NCBI RefSeq assembly: GCF_002563775.1
Contig: NZ_PDJO01000001.1
Location: 630,001 to 694,000, forward strand
DNA from: Thioclava sp. ES.031
GTDB taxonomy: Bacteria > Pseudomonadota > Alphaproteobacteria > Rhodobacterales > Rhodobacteraceae
Reading direction: 5' to 3'
Length of the DNA: 64,000 nucleotides
The notes below the pieces were generated by a model. That model worked only from the letters and a program-made list of their open reading frames with translations. It made no database searches and had not been told where the DNA came from. Of this stretch, positions 1 to 8,317 are shown piece after piece. Positions within the stretch are counted from its first letter, which is position 1. Every line of letters starts with the position of its first letter. Both the position numbers and the translations under genes were made by a program.

Positions 1-215
1 GGGCGTGAAATTACGACGCACGCGTGCGCATCGCTTGTTCAAGGCGCTCAAATATGGCCTTGCGATGAAAAAGTTTTCTTTTCCCATTCTTACGCAGCGC
101 AGATTTTGCATTGGTGAAGAGGGCGCGTGGAGGCTAGCAGACGCACCCGTCCAGCCGTTTCTTCGAACATTTGTCTCGGAGGAAAACATGTAGTCGTGCG
201 GGTGATAGAAATTTC
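1..215. other. Left-edge stretch, no recognised gene
   Basis: An open frame on the plus strand (GTG at 5, stop near 193) encodes about 62 residues rich in Arg, Lys and Phe with no family I recognise. It faces the 3' end of the glycosyltransferase operon on the other strand. I see no convincing ribosome site, and I treat it as probably non-coding or as the edge of something cut by the window. Confidence 0.3.
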
Positions 216-1160
216 CTATCGCTGCGAGAGAGAAACAGCCCTCATCATCCTGCCCGTGGCCGCTCTCGCCAAGTAAGAAACGACCGGCCATCTATATGAA
301 TAATGAAGGATAAAGGATTTCATGTCGGTTCGGAATTGAATGACGGCACTCTCAACGCATATCTGACGCTCGATCAATCGCAAAAGATCATGCCTGTCTG
401 GTGCATGCTTGAGGGTATCACTCTTCCTCTGCCTAAGCGATCCAAGAGCCGCTTTGCGAACTTGTATCGCCTTGGCTCTGCGGAGATGTTGCTCGGGTTC
501 TTCTGAGGTGGTTCCGGTGCCGACCCGGTAGCGCACCAGTGCTTCGTCCACATATGCTACGCGACCTGCTAATGCTGCCCTGTATCCCAGCACGAGGTCT
601 TCATAGGTATCCAGTTGCGTTATCGGTCCGAACATCCTCACGAGGTCTTTGTGCCAAGCGCCTGTCGCGCCGAGGTAGAGAGCTCTGGAGCGGCAAATGT
701 CCAGAAGGTTTCTATCCTCTATGTCCGTCTTGGGTTTCCCATACGGTAAGGACCGGCCGCGCTCATCCATGCAGGCGCAGTCGGAGTGGATAAGCAAAGG
801 CATTTCTTCGAAGCAGGAGAATAGCTTCTCCACGCGATGGGGCACGGAGACGTCATCGCCGGCGGCGGCAACGATGTACTCGGCCGACGCGATGCCGAAC
901 ACTAGGTTCACATGTTCAATCAAACCGAGGTTCGGCGAGTTCCGGCGCAAGACCAGCCGATGAGGCCCGTCATAGTTCGCTACCATCTCCTGCATGATCT
1001 CAAAGGTCCGGTCCGTTGAGCAATCGTCGGAAAGGATGATCTCCAGCGGCTCGTAGGTTTGCGCCAAGGCCCCTTCGACGGCTGCGTGGATGTACTTCTC
1101 CTGATTGAAAGCGAATAGCGCGAAGGTGACGAGTGGGCGATCTTGCTGGGTGCCAGTCAT
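216..1160 (-). CDS. GT2-family glycosyltransferase
   Basis: This is a cytoplasmic-face GT-A transferase that probably adds one sugar to a surface polysaccharide repeat unit. It opens with a typical nucleotide-sugar fold: VTFALFAFNQEKYI, then SDDCSTD about 40 residues on and AAAGDDVSVP near residue 100, the DxD-like metal site. The frame stays open upstream to 1268, but the ATG at 1160 overlaps the stop of the flippase gene (ATGA), so I chose that start, giving about 314 residues. It is the last gene of the coupled operon that begins at 5622. Donor and acceptor cannot be read from the sequence. Confidence 0.85.
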   Translation of the reverse strand: MTGTQQDRPLVTFALFAFNQEKYIHAAVEGALAQTYEPLEIILSDDCSTDRTFEIMQEMVANYDGPHRLVLRRNSPNLGLIEHVNLVFGIASAEYIVAAAGDDVSVPHRVEKLFSCFEEMPLLIHSDCACMDERGRSLPYGKPKTDIEDRNLLDICRSRALYLGATGAWHKDLVRMFGPITQLDTYEDLVLGYRAALAGRVAYVDEALVRYRVGTGTTSEEPEQHLRRAKAIQVRKAALGSLRQRKSDTLKHAPDRHDLLRLIERQICVESAVIQFRTDMKSFILHYSYRWPVVSYLARAATGRMMRAVSLSQR

Positions 1161-2674
1161 TCTGCTGTCCTTCGATTCATCCATGCCCTCAGTCGCCTTC
1201 CCAGGCTTGCAATCCGGCCAAGCTTGCCTGTCGCGCCCGTCATGTCGGCAAGCCGCACCAGCGCCCAAAGGCCCATCGCGATCGCGCTAACGAGACCAAG
1301 CGAGGCCCCGAGCGGTGCGTTCCATCGGCCAGTGATGTCCACGGCAAGTGCCGCTATAATTAGGGTGAGAGCTTGCCGCTGTACGGCGCGATTGAAGCGA
1401 AACCGGATGAGGCGGTAGGCCAGCCAGTATACAAGAGGAAGGTAGACCGTATACATTGCCAGAAATGCAATCCCCGTCGATGTAATGCCAGTGATTGGCA
1501 ATCCGACGAAGGCGGCGAGCAGGAGAACCGCCATCCCGATCGCTTCTGTCGCAACAAATGTTTTGCCCGCCCCCGCTGCAATGATGACGAAGCCTAACGG
1601 CCAGCTCATCACCTTCAGGATGTCCCCCAACAACTGCCATCGCAACACCTCGACAGCCGGGGCGAAGTCCTGCGTGTAAAGCAATTTGATTAGCCAAGGC
1701 AAGAAGCCAAGCATTGTTAGCAGGATGGGTGCGGCGAGCAGAAGAGCAACCTCTGTTTGCTCGTTCACCAGCCGCGTTGCGGTTTTGGGATCGTTTATGA
1801 CTGTGGCTAGGCGCGGAAAATAGTCGGTGCCCATCGCGCCGAGGACAAAGCCGAGATAGGTCATCCCGATTGCCCAAGCTGCCTGGAATTGCCCCAGTGC
1901 GTCAGGGCCCAGCTCGCGCTGCACCAATGTTCGCATCATGAGTATGCCGATGGTCGCGACCAAGCCACTGATCATGAAAGCGAAACCGAGGCGCGCCATT
2001 TGGCCCCACTCGCGCGCCATCTCTTTCAGTGTCGGTCGCTCGCCCTTAGCCGGACCAAGGCGAGACACGAAGATATGGCCCAAAAGGAAGGTGGCCACCG
2101 GCGTGACCAGGACTATCGCGATCAGCCCGTGCATCCCCCAGACCCAGACAATGGCAAGGTTGGCGACAGTGCCGAGAACGCCCGCCAGAATGCTGATGCG
2201 TCCAAGATCTCCGATCCGCCGCATGCCGGTGAGCAGGGCGCTCTGAGAGACCGCGCCAACATTGAGCGCGACTCCGATAGACAGCCAAGCTAAATAGTGT
2301 GCTCTTTCTGAATCGCCAAGCACAACTTGGGCAATCAGCCCGCTGGAAAGCCAGAAGATTAGCGCCCCCAACGCTGCCAGAAGCGCGGCGCCCCAAAACA
2401 TGATCCGTCGTCTACGTCCAGCGGCATTTACACTGCCTTCCGCATGAGCGGTGGCGATCTGTCTTGTGCCGACGTTGTCTAGGCCGAGCCCCGCGATCAT
2501 GGTCGCCGTCTGAAGCAGATTGGCATAGAGCCCGAGGAGGCCGACGCCTGCGGGCCCGATAAGTACAGCGATGATCTTCATCCGGATCAGCCCGACCAGG
2601 ATGTTGACGACCTGCGCCCCGGCTATGATCGACGAGGAGCGCAGGATTGTGCGGTAGGAGTTTGTGCTACTCAT
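1157..2674 (-). CDS. Wzx-like polysaccharide flippase
   Basis: A 505-residue multi-spanning membrane protein of the MATE-like polysaccharide transporter family (O-antigen translocase). It starts with a Ser/Thr-rich tail, then a hydrophobic segment with [20 protein letters not shown], the usual first helix of Wzx/RfbX-type flippases, and continues with a dozen or so hydrophobic segments. It would flip a lipid-linked repeat unit across the inner membrane. Its ATG overlaps the aminotransferase stop, and its own stop overlaps the next glycosyltransferase start, so translation is probably coupled on both sides. The repeat unit it carries likely contains the 3-amino sugar made by the two genes upstream. 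Confidence 0.85.
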   Translation of the reverse strand: MSSTNSYRTILRSSSIIAGAQVVNILVGLIRMKIIAVLIGPAGVGLLGLYANLLQTATMIAGLGLDNVGTRQIATAHAEGSVNAAGRRRRIMFWGAALLAALGALIFWLSSGLIAQVVLGDSERAHYLAWLSIGVALNVGAVSQSALLTGMRRIGDLGRISILAGVLGTVANLAIVWVWGMHGLIAIVLVTPVATFLLGHIFVSRLGPAKGERPTLKEMAREWGQMARLGFAFMISGLVATIGILMMRTLVQRELGPDALGQFQAAWAIGMTYLGFVLGAMGTDYFPRLATVINDPKTATRLVNEQTEVALLLAAPILLTMLGFLPWLIKLLYTQDFAPAVEVLRWQLLGDILKVMSWPLGFVIIAAGAGKTFVATEAIGMAVLLLAAFVGLPITGITSTGIAFLAMYTVYLPLVYWLAYRLIRFRFNRAVQRQALTLIIAALAVDITGRWNAPLGASLGLVSAIAMGLWALVRLADMTGATGKLGRIASLGRRLRAWMNRRTAE

Positions 2675-3771
2675 TCAGTTATTTTGAAAACTGCCTGGAT
2701 GACCTTGTGCGCCTCGTCCAGCCTCAGCTGCGGCCCAATCGGCAGGCTCAACACTTCGCCTGCCAATTGCCGCGCAAGCGGCAGGCTTTCGGCGGGGATC
2801 CCCAACTCGGCATAGGCGTCCTGCATATGCGGCGGGACGGGATAGTGGATCAAGGTGCCCACCCCGGCCGTCTTCAGGCGCGCCTGCAAGGCACCACGCG
2901 CGGGCGAGCGAACTACATAAAGGTGCCAGACCGGCTCCGCCCAGTTGGGCTCCTGGGGCAAGATCAGGCCGCTGTCCGCCAGTCCTTGGCCATAGGCGGC
3001 GGCGATCTCGCGGCGGCGTTCGGTCCAGCTGTCAAGATGGGGTAGCTTCGCGCGCAGCACCGCTGCCTGGATCGGATCGAGGCGCGAGTTCACGCCCTTG
3101 ACCTCGTTGACGTATTTTTCGCGGCTGCCGTAGTTGCGTAGCATCCGGATGCGATCGGCCAGGTCGGCGCGGTTGGTCGTCACCGCCCCCCCGTCACCAA
3201 ACCCACCGAGATTCTTGCCGGGGTAAAAACTCCAGCACACTACGTCGCCATGGGCGCCGATCCGGCGTCCCTTGTAGCGCGCGCCATGGGCCTGGGCTGC
3301 GTCCTCGATCACGGCGATTTCCTTGTCGCGAGCAAGTTCGAGGATCGGATCGAGGTCGGCCGGTTGCCCATATAGGTGAACGGGCAGCAATGCCTTGGTG
3401 CGGGAGGTGATCGCGGCCGCGATGCGCCCCGGGTCGATGTTTTGGGTTGCCGGGTCGGGCTCGACCGGTACCGGCGTTGCGCCTACTGCGCTGACAGCAA
3501 GCCAGGTGGCGATATAGGTGTTCGACGGCACGATCACCTCGTCGCCCGGCAGCACCTCCAGCGCACGCAGCGCCAGGACGAGCGCGTCTAGGCCATTGCC
3601 AAGGCCGACAGCATGGTCCGCCTCGCAAAAGGCTGCCCATTCGGTTTCGAATATTTCGACCTCGGGGCCAAGGACATACCAGCCGCTTTCAAGCACTCGG
3701 TTTACGGCGGTGTCGATCTCGGTTTTCAGCTCGTGGTAGGCGGCGCTCAGGTCGAGGAAGGGGATGGTCAT
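2671..3771 (-). CDS. fdtB: DegT/DnrJ/EryC1/StrS sugar aminotransferase, FdtB/QdtB-like
   Basis: A 366-residue PLP-dependent sugar-nucleotide aminotransferase. The cofactor Lys is K186 in [10 protein letters not shown] and the pyridine-nitrogen Asp is D157 in [10 protein letters not shown]. Length and N-terminus ([13 protein letters not shown]) fit the FdtB/QdtB group, which transaminates a 3-keto-6-deoxy dTDP-hexose to dTDP-Fuc3N or dTDP-Qui3N. The FdtA-like ketoisomerase directly upstream (12-base gap) supplies that 3-keto substrate, which supports the assignment. The genes making dTDP-4-keto-6-deoxyglucose (rmlA, rmlB) are not in this window. Fucose or quinovose configuration cannot be decided. 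Confidence 0.85.
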   Translation of the reverse strand: MTIPFLDLSAAYHELKTEIDTAVNRVLESGWYVLGPEVEIFETEWAAFCEADHAVGLGNGLDALVLALRALEVLPGDEVIVPSNTYIATWLAVSAVGATPVPVEPDPATQNIDPGRIAAAITSRTKALLPVHLYGQPADLDPILELARDKEIAVIEDAAQAHGARYKGRRIGAHGDVVCWSFYPGKNLGGFGDGGAVTTNRADLADRIRMLRNYGSREKYVNEVKGVNSRLDPIQAAVLRAKLPHLDSWTERRREIAAAYGQGLADSGLILPQEPNWAEPVWHLYVVRSPARGALQARLKTAGVGTLIHYPVPPHMQDAYAELGIPAESLPLARQLAGEVLSLPIGPQLRLDEAHKVIQAVFKITE

Positions 3772-3783
3772 GCTCGGCTGTCC

Positions 3784-4206
3784 CTAGATGGCCGCGAGGA
3801 AGTCGTCATAGTTGCGGTAGTAATCCGTCTCCTCATAGGATCGCGAGGCCAGTACCATGCAAACTGCGCCTTGGCTGAAGCTGTCGATTTCTCGCCAGAT
3901 CATGCGGCTGATGTAGAGACCCTTGCGGGGATCGCGGAGCCAGTATTCCGATTTAGTCTCGCCATCGTCGATCTTTATCCGGAAACTGCCGGACAGGGCG
4001 AAGACGATCTGCTCGAGTTTCCTGTGGGCATGGCCTCCGCGGTCGGAATCTACGGGCACGTTATAGAGGTAATAGACCCGGCGGATGTCAAAGGGGATAT
4101 GGTTGCCACCCTCGACAAAGGTCAAGTCGCCGCGGGGGTCGTGGATTTGTGGCAGATCGATCATGCGGACCGAGCCGCGCGGTGCCTTTATTCTGGAGGG
4201 GTTCAT
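3784..4206 (-). CDS. fdtA: FdtA/QdtA-like dTDP-sugar 3,4-ketoisomerase
   Basis: A 140-residue single-domain cupin (WxcM-like family). The hallmark RGGHAHRKLEQ with H59 and H61 matches the active-site strand of FdtA/QdtA, which moves the keto group of dTDP-4-keto-6-deoxyglucose from C4 to C3. The start DPRGDLTFVEGG and the segment RVYYLYNVP are typical. The gene lies 7 bases after the acyltransferase gene and 12 before the aminotransferase, so it makes the substrate of the enzyme encoded next. FdtA and QdtA products differ in C4 stereochemistry, and the sequence alone does not settle which applies. Confidence 0.88.
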   Translation of the reverse strand: MNPSRIKAPRGSVRMIDLPQIHDPRGDLTFVEGGNHIPFDIRRVYYLYNVPVDSDRGGHAHRKLEQIVFALSGSFRIKIDDGETKSEYWLRDPRKGLYISRMIWREIDSFSQGAVCMVLASRSYEETDYYRNYDDFLAAI

Positions 4207-4213
4207 CTCAACC

Positions 4214-5152
4214 TCATATCGCGATTTCGTATTGGTCTAGGACCATTGCGCGGGCACCAAAGCCCTCTTTCTGCGCCATTAGCCCTTCGTTCAATACCGC
4301 CCCACCGCTTTCGGTCGAGGCTCCGAAACTTACATGAAGATTCTGGTCTTTGGCCAACTCAAGCACGCGGAAAATCACCATATCTAGCGCGCCGATTTCC
4401 TGCCCTCTTTGCGAGCTAGCCAAGTACTGCGTGTGAATAACGTGGCCAAAGAGGAACAGCCAGGTCCCGGCCACGAGCTCATCGCCCTCAAAAGCACCAA
4501 TCAGCTTGATCCGGTCTGGAACCCTTTGCTTCAAAATGTCGAAGTCGCTTAGAGAATGAACCGGATCGGCACCGTGCTTTTTGAGCGTCTGCTCCAACAG
4601 CTTGTGAAACAATCCGTAAAAGTCACCCTCGCGAATAGCTACGTTGTTTTTCAGAGCCTTTTTGTTGCCCCGTTTACGCAATGTGCTGATCTTGGCTGGG
4701 CCGTTAGGTGGTATGACTGCTGAAAGGTCGCGACGGATTAACTTTCCGCTTTGCCGGAAGATCGCATAGAGATCTTCTTCTGAAGGGTATTTGTGGAATA
4801 TATGAGGAACTGGTTTATACGTCATCTTGCTGAACCCCAGTGATCCGTAGTGCTCAATGAGGGCTCCGAGCACGTCGCAAACGAGCGAGGCTCGATGGTC
4901 CATGCCATAGACGAGGCCCCCGAAAGTCATGCCGTTGTGGCTTGCGATTTTCTGACCCGCCGCATGAGCGGCGAACAGCCCAACAATTTCATCTCCCGAG
5001 ACGGCAATAGCAGACCGATCCTCGAAACGATCGGCGTGATAGTCCATAAAAGTGCGGGAATGCAGGAAAGTGCCGTTGCGAGATTGCGCGACAAAGGCGT
5101 TCCAAGCCGCTTCATGCTCCGCCTCATAGGAAATGATACGGACGCCATTCAC
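4214..5152 (-). CDS. FemAB-like GNAT-fold acyltransferase
   Basis: A protein of about 312 residues that resembles FemAB-type or peptidoglycan-bridge-like acyltransferases with paired GNAT folds. Visible features are an N-terminal half with WNAFVAQSRNGTFLHSR, a basic RKRGNKKALKN hinge, and a C-terminal half with GDELVAGTWLFLFG and FGASTES. The frame is open to 5263, but a GTG at 5152 overlaps the stop of the preceding gene (GTGA), matching the coupling used elsewhere in the operon. Because it sits among 3-amino-sugar genes, it may attach an amino-acid or acyl group to the sugar amine. That role is inference; a general aminoacyl or acetyl transfer is equally possible. Confidence 0.6.
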   Translation of the reverse strand: MNGVRIISYEAEHEAAWNAFVAQSRNGTFLHSRTFMDYHADRFEDRSAIAVSGDEIVGLFAAHAAGQKIASHNGMTFGGLVYGMDHRASLVCDVLGALIEHYGSLGFSKMTYKPVPHIFHKYPSEEDLYAIFRQSGKLIRRDLSAVIPPNGPAKISTLRKRGNKKALKNNVAIREGDFYGLFHKLLEQTLKKHGADPVHSLSDFDILKQRVPDRIKLIGAFEGDELVAGTWLFLFGHVIHTQYLASSQRGQEIGALDMVIFRVLELAKDQNLHVSFGASTESGGAVLNEGLMAQKEGFGARAMVLDQYEIAI

Positions 5153-5622
5153 AGAAATAACTCCATCCTGATGATATCGTGCCCCTCGCTGCAAACTCTG
5201 GAAAAGCCCCAACGTTCGTAGGTCAAAATTGCAGACTGATTGTTTTTGCTTACGCGCAACCACAACTTATCGATTCCGAAGCTGCGGGCTTTGCTGACTA
5301 TGAAGTGGAGCACCTGCCAGCCGATCCCTGCGCCACGAAGGTGGGCTGGGTAGATGTAGCCCCAGTACTCAGCCGAACGGTTGTCGAAGTCGATGTTCTT
5401 GATGCCACAGGCTCCGATCCACTCGGAGGTCTTGAGGCCCCAGATCAAATAGTCGCTTCTCTCGGCAAGTGATGCAAACCATGCTTCTTGTGCTGCTTTA
5501 TCGACCGGCTGAGCCATTATTAGCTCTCTGAAAGTCGGGTCCAAGAGCCACTCACGTGATGCCTTGAGAAACGCCTTGTCTATCATCTCGAAGGAGACAG
5601 TTGGTCGGACTGGGAGGCTCAC
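5149..5622 (-). CDS. GNAT N-acetyltransferase
   Basis: A 157-residue single GNAT domain. The acetyl-CoA loop is visible as YPAHLRGAGIGWQVLHF, followed by the expected SKNNQSAILTYERWGF near the C-terminus. It begins the polysaccharide operon. Single-domain GNAT enzymes next to sugar aminotransferases often N-acylate the new amine, so an N-acetylated (or differently acylated) 3-amino-3,6-dideoxyhexose is a reasonable guess. The classical FdtC/QdtC acetyltransferases are left-handed beta-helix proteins, so this would be a non-homologous replacement. Confidence 0.75.
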   Translation of the reverse strand: MSLPVRPTVSFEMIDKAFLKASREWLLDPTFRELIMAQPVDKAAQEAWFASLAERSDYLIWGLKTSEWIGACGIKNIDFDNRSAEYWGYIYPAHLRGAGIGWQVLHFIVSKARSFGIDKLWLRVSKNNQSAILTYERWGFSRVCSEGHDIIRMELFL

Positions 5623-5922
5623 AGCCGGACCTCGCTCGCGCCTGTCGGCGGTAAGCGCGTTCCATGGTTCAAGGTGGTTGAAGCAGATGTTTTAGCCTTA
5701 GTCACTTTTTAACGCCTCCTGGTTTTGGATATGAGAACCCGAAACGGCGGGCCCGCTCTTTATCGGCTCTGCCCGGTCAACGGTTGATGGGGTCGGAGGG
5801 CTCTTTCGCAAGGCCGGAGAGCTGAAGGCTGGAGGCGGAGCTCTGCCTGAGACGACGCAAGGCGAATTGCCTGAGACTGCCCTCTCTTAGACGGCAAAGC
5901 ACCTGATAGCCTCTAAGGGCCA
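5623..5922. other. Intergenic region before the polysaccharide operon
   Basis: This 300-base stretch lies upstream of the operon on the minus strand and downstream of the EPS regulator gene. It should hold the operon promoter. I see no clear coding frame, no JUMPstart-like element and no perfect palindrome. Confidence 0.4.
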
Positions 5923-6291
5923 TTATTGCCCATTCGCACAACTGCCAGAGACACCGCTGTCAATGTCCGCTCGAAGCGCCTCAATCTCCGCCTTCAACGC
6001 CTCAAACTCCGCCATCTTCCTTGCCAAAAACCGCTGCGTAATCGCCGCCTTCTCCGCCACGCCTTTCGGCGTCAGCAGGTAGGCGTAGCGTCGCTTGTCT
6101 TCTGCCGCCTTGAAGTTCCCGAGCTTCACGAAGCCTTTCTCGGTGAGCGCCTTGAGCAAGTAGTTCACGCTCCCGGTGCTGATGCCCACCTCGCGGGCGA
6201 GGTCGCGCTGCGACAGTTCCGGGTTTTCCTCGAGCAGACGCAGGATACGAAAGCGAACATCTTCCTGGATCTTGCTGCGCTGGCCTGCCAT
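5923..6291 (-). CDS. MarR-family EPS-associated transcriptional regulator
   Basis: A 122-residue winged-helix protein. Residues about 26-60 (LSQRDLAREVGIS, TGSVNYLLKAL, EKGFVKLGNF) form the helix-turn-helix and start of the wing, followed by RRYAYLLTPKG and a C-terminal Lys/Glu coiled helix (AEFEALKAEIEALRADI). This matches the small MarR-type regulators found beside exopolysaccharide and O-antigen clusters. It probably controls the operon starting at 5622 on the same strand, 300 bases downstream. Confidence 0.82.
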   Translation of the reverse strand: MAGQRSKIQEDVRFRILRLLEENPELSQRDLAREVGISTGSVNYLLKALTEKGFVKLGNFKAAEDKRRYAYLLTPKGVAEKAAITQRFLARKMAEFEALKAEIEALRADIDSGVSGSCANGQ

Positions 6292-6434
6292 TAGGAGGCG
6301 CCATTCTGGCAGGCTACCGCATCAGCGCTGACTCGGGGCAGCCTGAGGGGAGGGGTGTTCGCAGTTTGGGGTCGAAAATCCGACATCGTTCAAAGTTGAG
6401 CGGTAACAGACTGCTGCACCCGCTAAAAGGGTGT

Positions 6435-7271
6435 TTATGCAAATCCAGTCATCCGACAAGGGAAGTCACGGGCGTGTGATCGTAAGCTGCTTGGAAGCAG
6501 CGGAGATCGGCCGGTGAAGCATGGCGGGAGACTTAGGCGTCGAACGAGGAAAGGCGCCCGGTTTGTCTGGAGGGCAGCTCGTCGTGCCCGCAGGTTGCCG
6601 CGGATCGCGCGCCAATCCTCGCCCATCTTCTCGCGGATCCGGGCGAGGTTGCGATTGCTCACGCCGCCCAAACGCATCTTGTAGAGCACTTCGGGGATAT
6701 AGACCGAGCGACCGGTCGCTTGCGAGAAATAGCGCAGGATGAAGTCGTAATCGGCGGCGATCCGAAAGCTGGTATCGAAGCCGCCGAGGCGCTCGTAGAC
6801 CGAGCACCGGAGATAGAGGGTGGGGTGGGCCGGCATCCAGCCGCGTCTGAGTTTCGCTGGGCTATAGAGGCCCGTTGCCCAGTGTCGCACCACCTTTGTC
6901 GTATCGGCTTGCGAGACATAATCGAGATTGGAGAAGACCGCTTCGACCTGCGGGTCCTCGAATGCGGCAGCGACGCGGGAAAGCACGTTTTCATGGGCGA
7001 GAAAGTCGTCGCTGTGGACGAAGCCGACGATGTCACCGGACGCCTTCGTCACGCCCTTGTTGAGCGCATCATAGATCCCCTTGTCGGGCTCGCTGACGAG
7101 GGTCATCCGGTCATGGGCGGCGCGTTCGATCGCGGCGAGCGAACCGTCCTTCGATTTCCCCTCGATGATAAGGTGCTCAAGATCGGGATGGGTTTGTCGT
7201 CCGACGCTCTCGATAGCCTCGCCGACGGTGGCTTCAGAATTGTAGACGGCGGTGATAACGGTGATCTTCAT
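6435..7271 (-). CDS. GT2-family glycosyltransferase with altered C-terminus
   Basis: A WcaA-like GT-A transferase of 278 residues: MKITVITAVYNSEATV, then IIEGKSKDGS, SEPDKGIYDALNKG, VGFVHSDDFLA (metal site) and RIAADYDFILRY. The match to the family holds to about residue 255. The family usually ends soon after a LSKLPQFF-like motif, seen here as LSLPPCFTG. The last 23 or so residues look like read-through past a lost stop, or the result of a small frameshift. The promoter and start region is one copy of an 80-base repeat whose second copy lies at 15875-15955. Confidence 0.8.
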   Translation of the reverse strand: MKITVITAVYNSEATVGEAIESVGRQTHPDLEHLIIEGKSKDGSLAAIERAAHDRMTLVSEPDKGIYDALNKGVTKASGDIVGFVHSDDFLAHENVLSRVAAAFEDPQVEAVFSNLDYVSQADTTKVVRHWATGLYSPAKLRRGWMPAHPTLYLRCSVYERLGGFDTSFRIAADYDFILRYFSQATGRSVYIPEVLYKMRLGGVSNRNLARIREKMGEDWRAIRGNLRARRAALQTNRAPFLVRRLSLPPCFTGRSPLLPSSLRSHARDFPCRMTGFA

Positions 7272-7343
7272 GAAAATGACGGCCCGGGAAAATGCGCTAC
7301 GTTTGTCTATAGGCGCTTAGCGGGGCGGACGAAACCGACCAAT
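7264..7343 (-). repeat. Imperfect repeat, copy A (promoter and start of the GT2 gene)
   Basis: Aligned with 15875-15955, the two copies share 13 of 13 bases at ATCTTCATGAAAA, 8 of 8 at GGCCCGGG, 10 of 10 at TATAGGCGCT, and 12 of 16 in a GACGAAACCG-type block, with one single-base gap and a variable middle. Copy A contains the leader and the codons ATG AAG AT of the glycosyltransferase. The shared CTATAG (minus-strand reading) may be a -10 element. Confidence 0.75.
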
Positions 7344-7377
7344 CCCTAACCCGGCAAGCAGTTGCGAAAAGCCCGGG

Positions 7378-8205
7378 CTATCCTCGCTTCCGGAGCGACG
7401 CCACATGCGTCTCGCGAAGTGGCGCAGAGCTTTCGTCCAGCGCCTTCAGGAAGAGCGAGAAGAGCTGCGCTTGAGACGAGATCGACAGCTTCCGGTAGGC
7501 GTTCTTGCGATGGACTTTCACCGTCTCGTCGCTGATCTCGAGGTTTGCCCCGATCGCGGTCGTCGAATAGCCACGCAGCACCATCGCGATCACCTCGGTC
7601 TCGCGCGGAGTCAGCACCCCTCCGGCAATGCGGTCGAGCAGGACCTGTAGAGGGGGCAGGGCGGTCTCTGCCGCATCGTCGCGTGCCTCGCGCGCTGCCG
7701 TGACGCCCCAATGGCTGCGCATCAGGGCTTCGATGACGGGGCCCACCTCGGCGAGACGCGCCCGCTCGCGCGCACTGAAGACTGGCTGGCCACGTTCCCG
7801 GGCAAAGCTGATCACTGCGACCCGCTTCGGCCCGATTGCCGCGAAGATACCGATCTCGTCGCGAATGCCGGTGCGGCTGTAATGCTTGGCGTAATATTCC
7901 GACTGGAAGAACTTGTCTGGGGCCATCTGCCTGAGACCGGCCATCCCCGAGCGCCGCCGTTCGGTCTCGGCGTAGAACGGGTCGAGCAGATACGGGCCGG
8001 TGCAGTAATCCCAGATCACGATCCGCGCCGCATCCGGCGGCAGGTTGTGGTAGAGCGATTGCGGCGTCGCGTTGCCCTCATAGGCAAAGACCATGCAAAT
8101 CTTGTAGGGAAACAGCGTCTCCGTCGCCCGGTCGAGCGTTCGGGCGAACTCTTCGGTTCCCATCGCAGTGATCGCATCCGCGATGCGCTCATTCCATCCT
8201 GACAT
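7378..8205 (-). CDS. LuxR-family transcriptional regulator
   Basis: The C-terminal 65 residues are a standard LuxR DNA-binding domain (LTPRETEVIAMVLRGYS, then ISDETVKVHRKNAYRKL). The N-terminal 190 residues form a sensing domain with aromatic-rich segments (WDYCTGPYLLDPFYAE, KFFQSEYYAKHY) like the solo LuxR regulators beside amine or opine catabolism genes; I do not see the canonical acyl-homoserine-lactone residues clearly enough to claim that ligand. The frame is open to 8256, but ATG at 8205 begins the conserved part (MSGWNERIADAI). It is transcribed divergently from the ligase gene at 8318 and probably regulates it. Confidence 0.82.
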   Translation of the reverse strand: MSGWNERIADAITAMGTEEFARTLDRATETLFPYKICMVFAYEGNATPQSLYHNLPPDAARIVIWDYCTGPYLLDPFYAETERRRSGMAGLRQMAPDKFFQSEYYAKHYSRTGIRDEIGIFAAIGPKRVAVISFARERGQPVFSARERARLAEVGPVIEALMRSHWGVTAAREARDDAAETALPPLQVLLDRIAGGVLTPRETEVIAMVLRGYSTTAIGANLEISDETVKVHRKNAYRKLSISSQAQLFSLFLKALDESSAPLRETHVASLRKRG

Positions 8206-8254
8206 CGTTCCCGGTCTCGCTTTGATCCGCAGCGCCCCTTGCGGGCGTCGCGGC

Positions 8255-8272
8255 ATACCCCTCGGGGGGTAT
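8255..8272. promoter_or_regulatory. Palindrome in the luxR-ligase divergent region
   Basis: ATACCCC-TCGG-GGGGTAT is a perfect inverted repeat (7-base arms, 4-base centre) located 50 bases before the regulator start and 46 before the ligase start. Its size and central position suit a LuxR-type dimer operator. Function is inferred from position only. Confidence 0.5.
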
Positions 8273-8317
8273 TGGTAGGCTCAGCCAAGGCTCTAAGCTG
8301 AACCGGATTAGGAAAAA

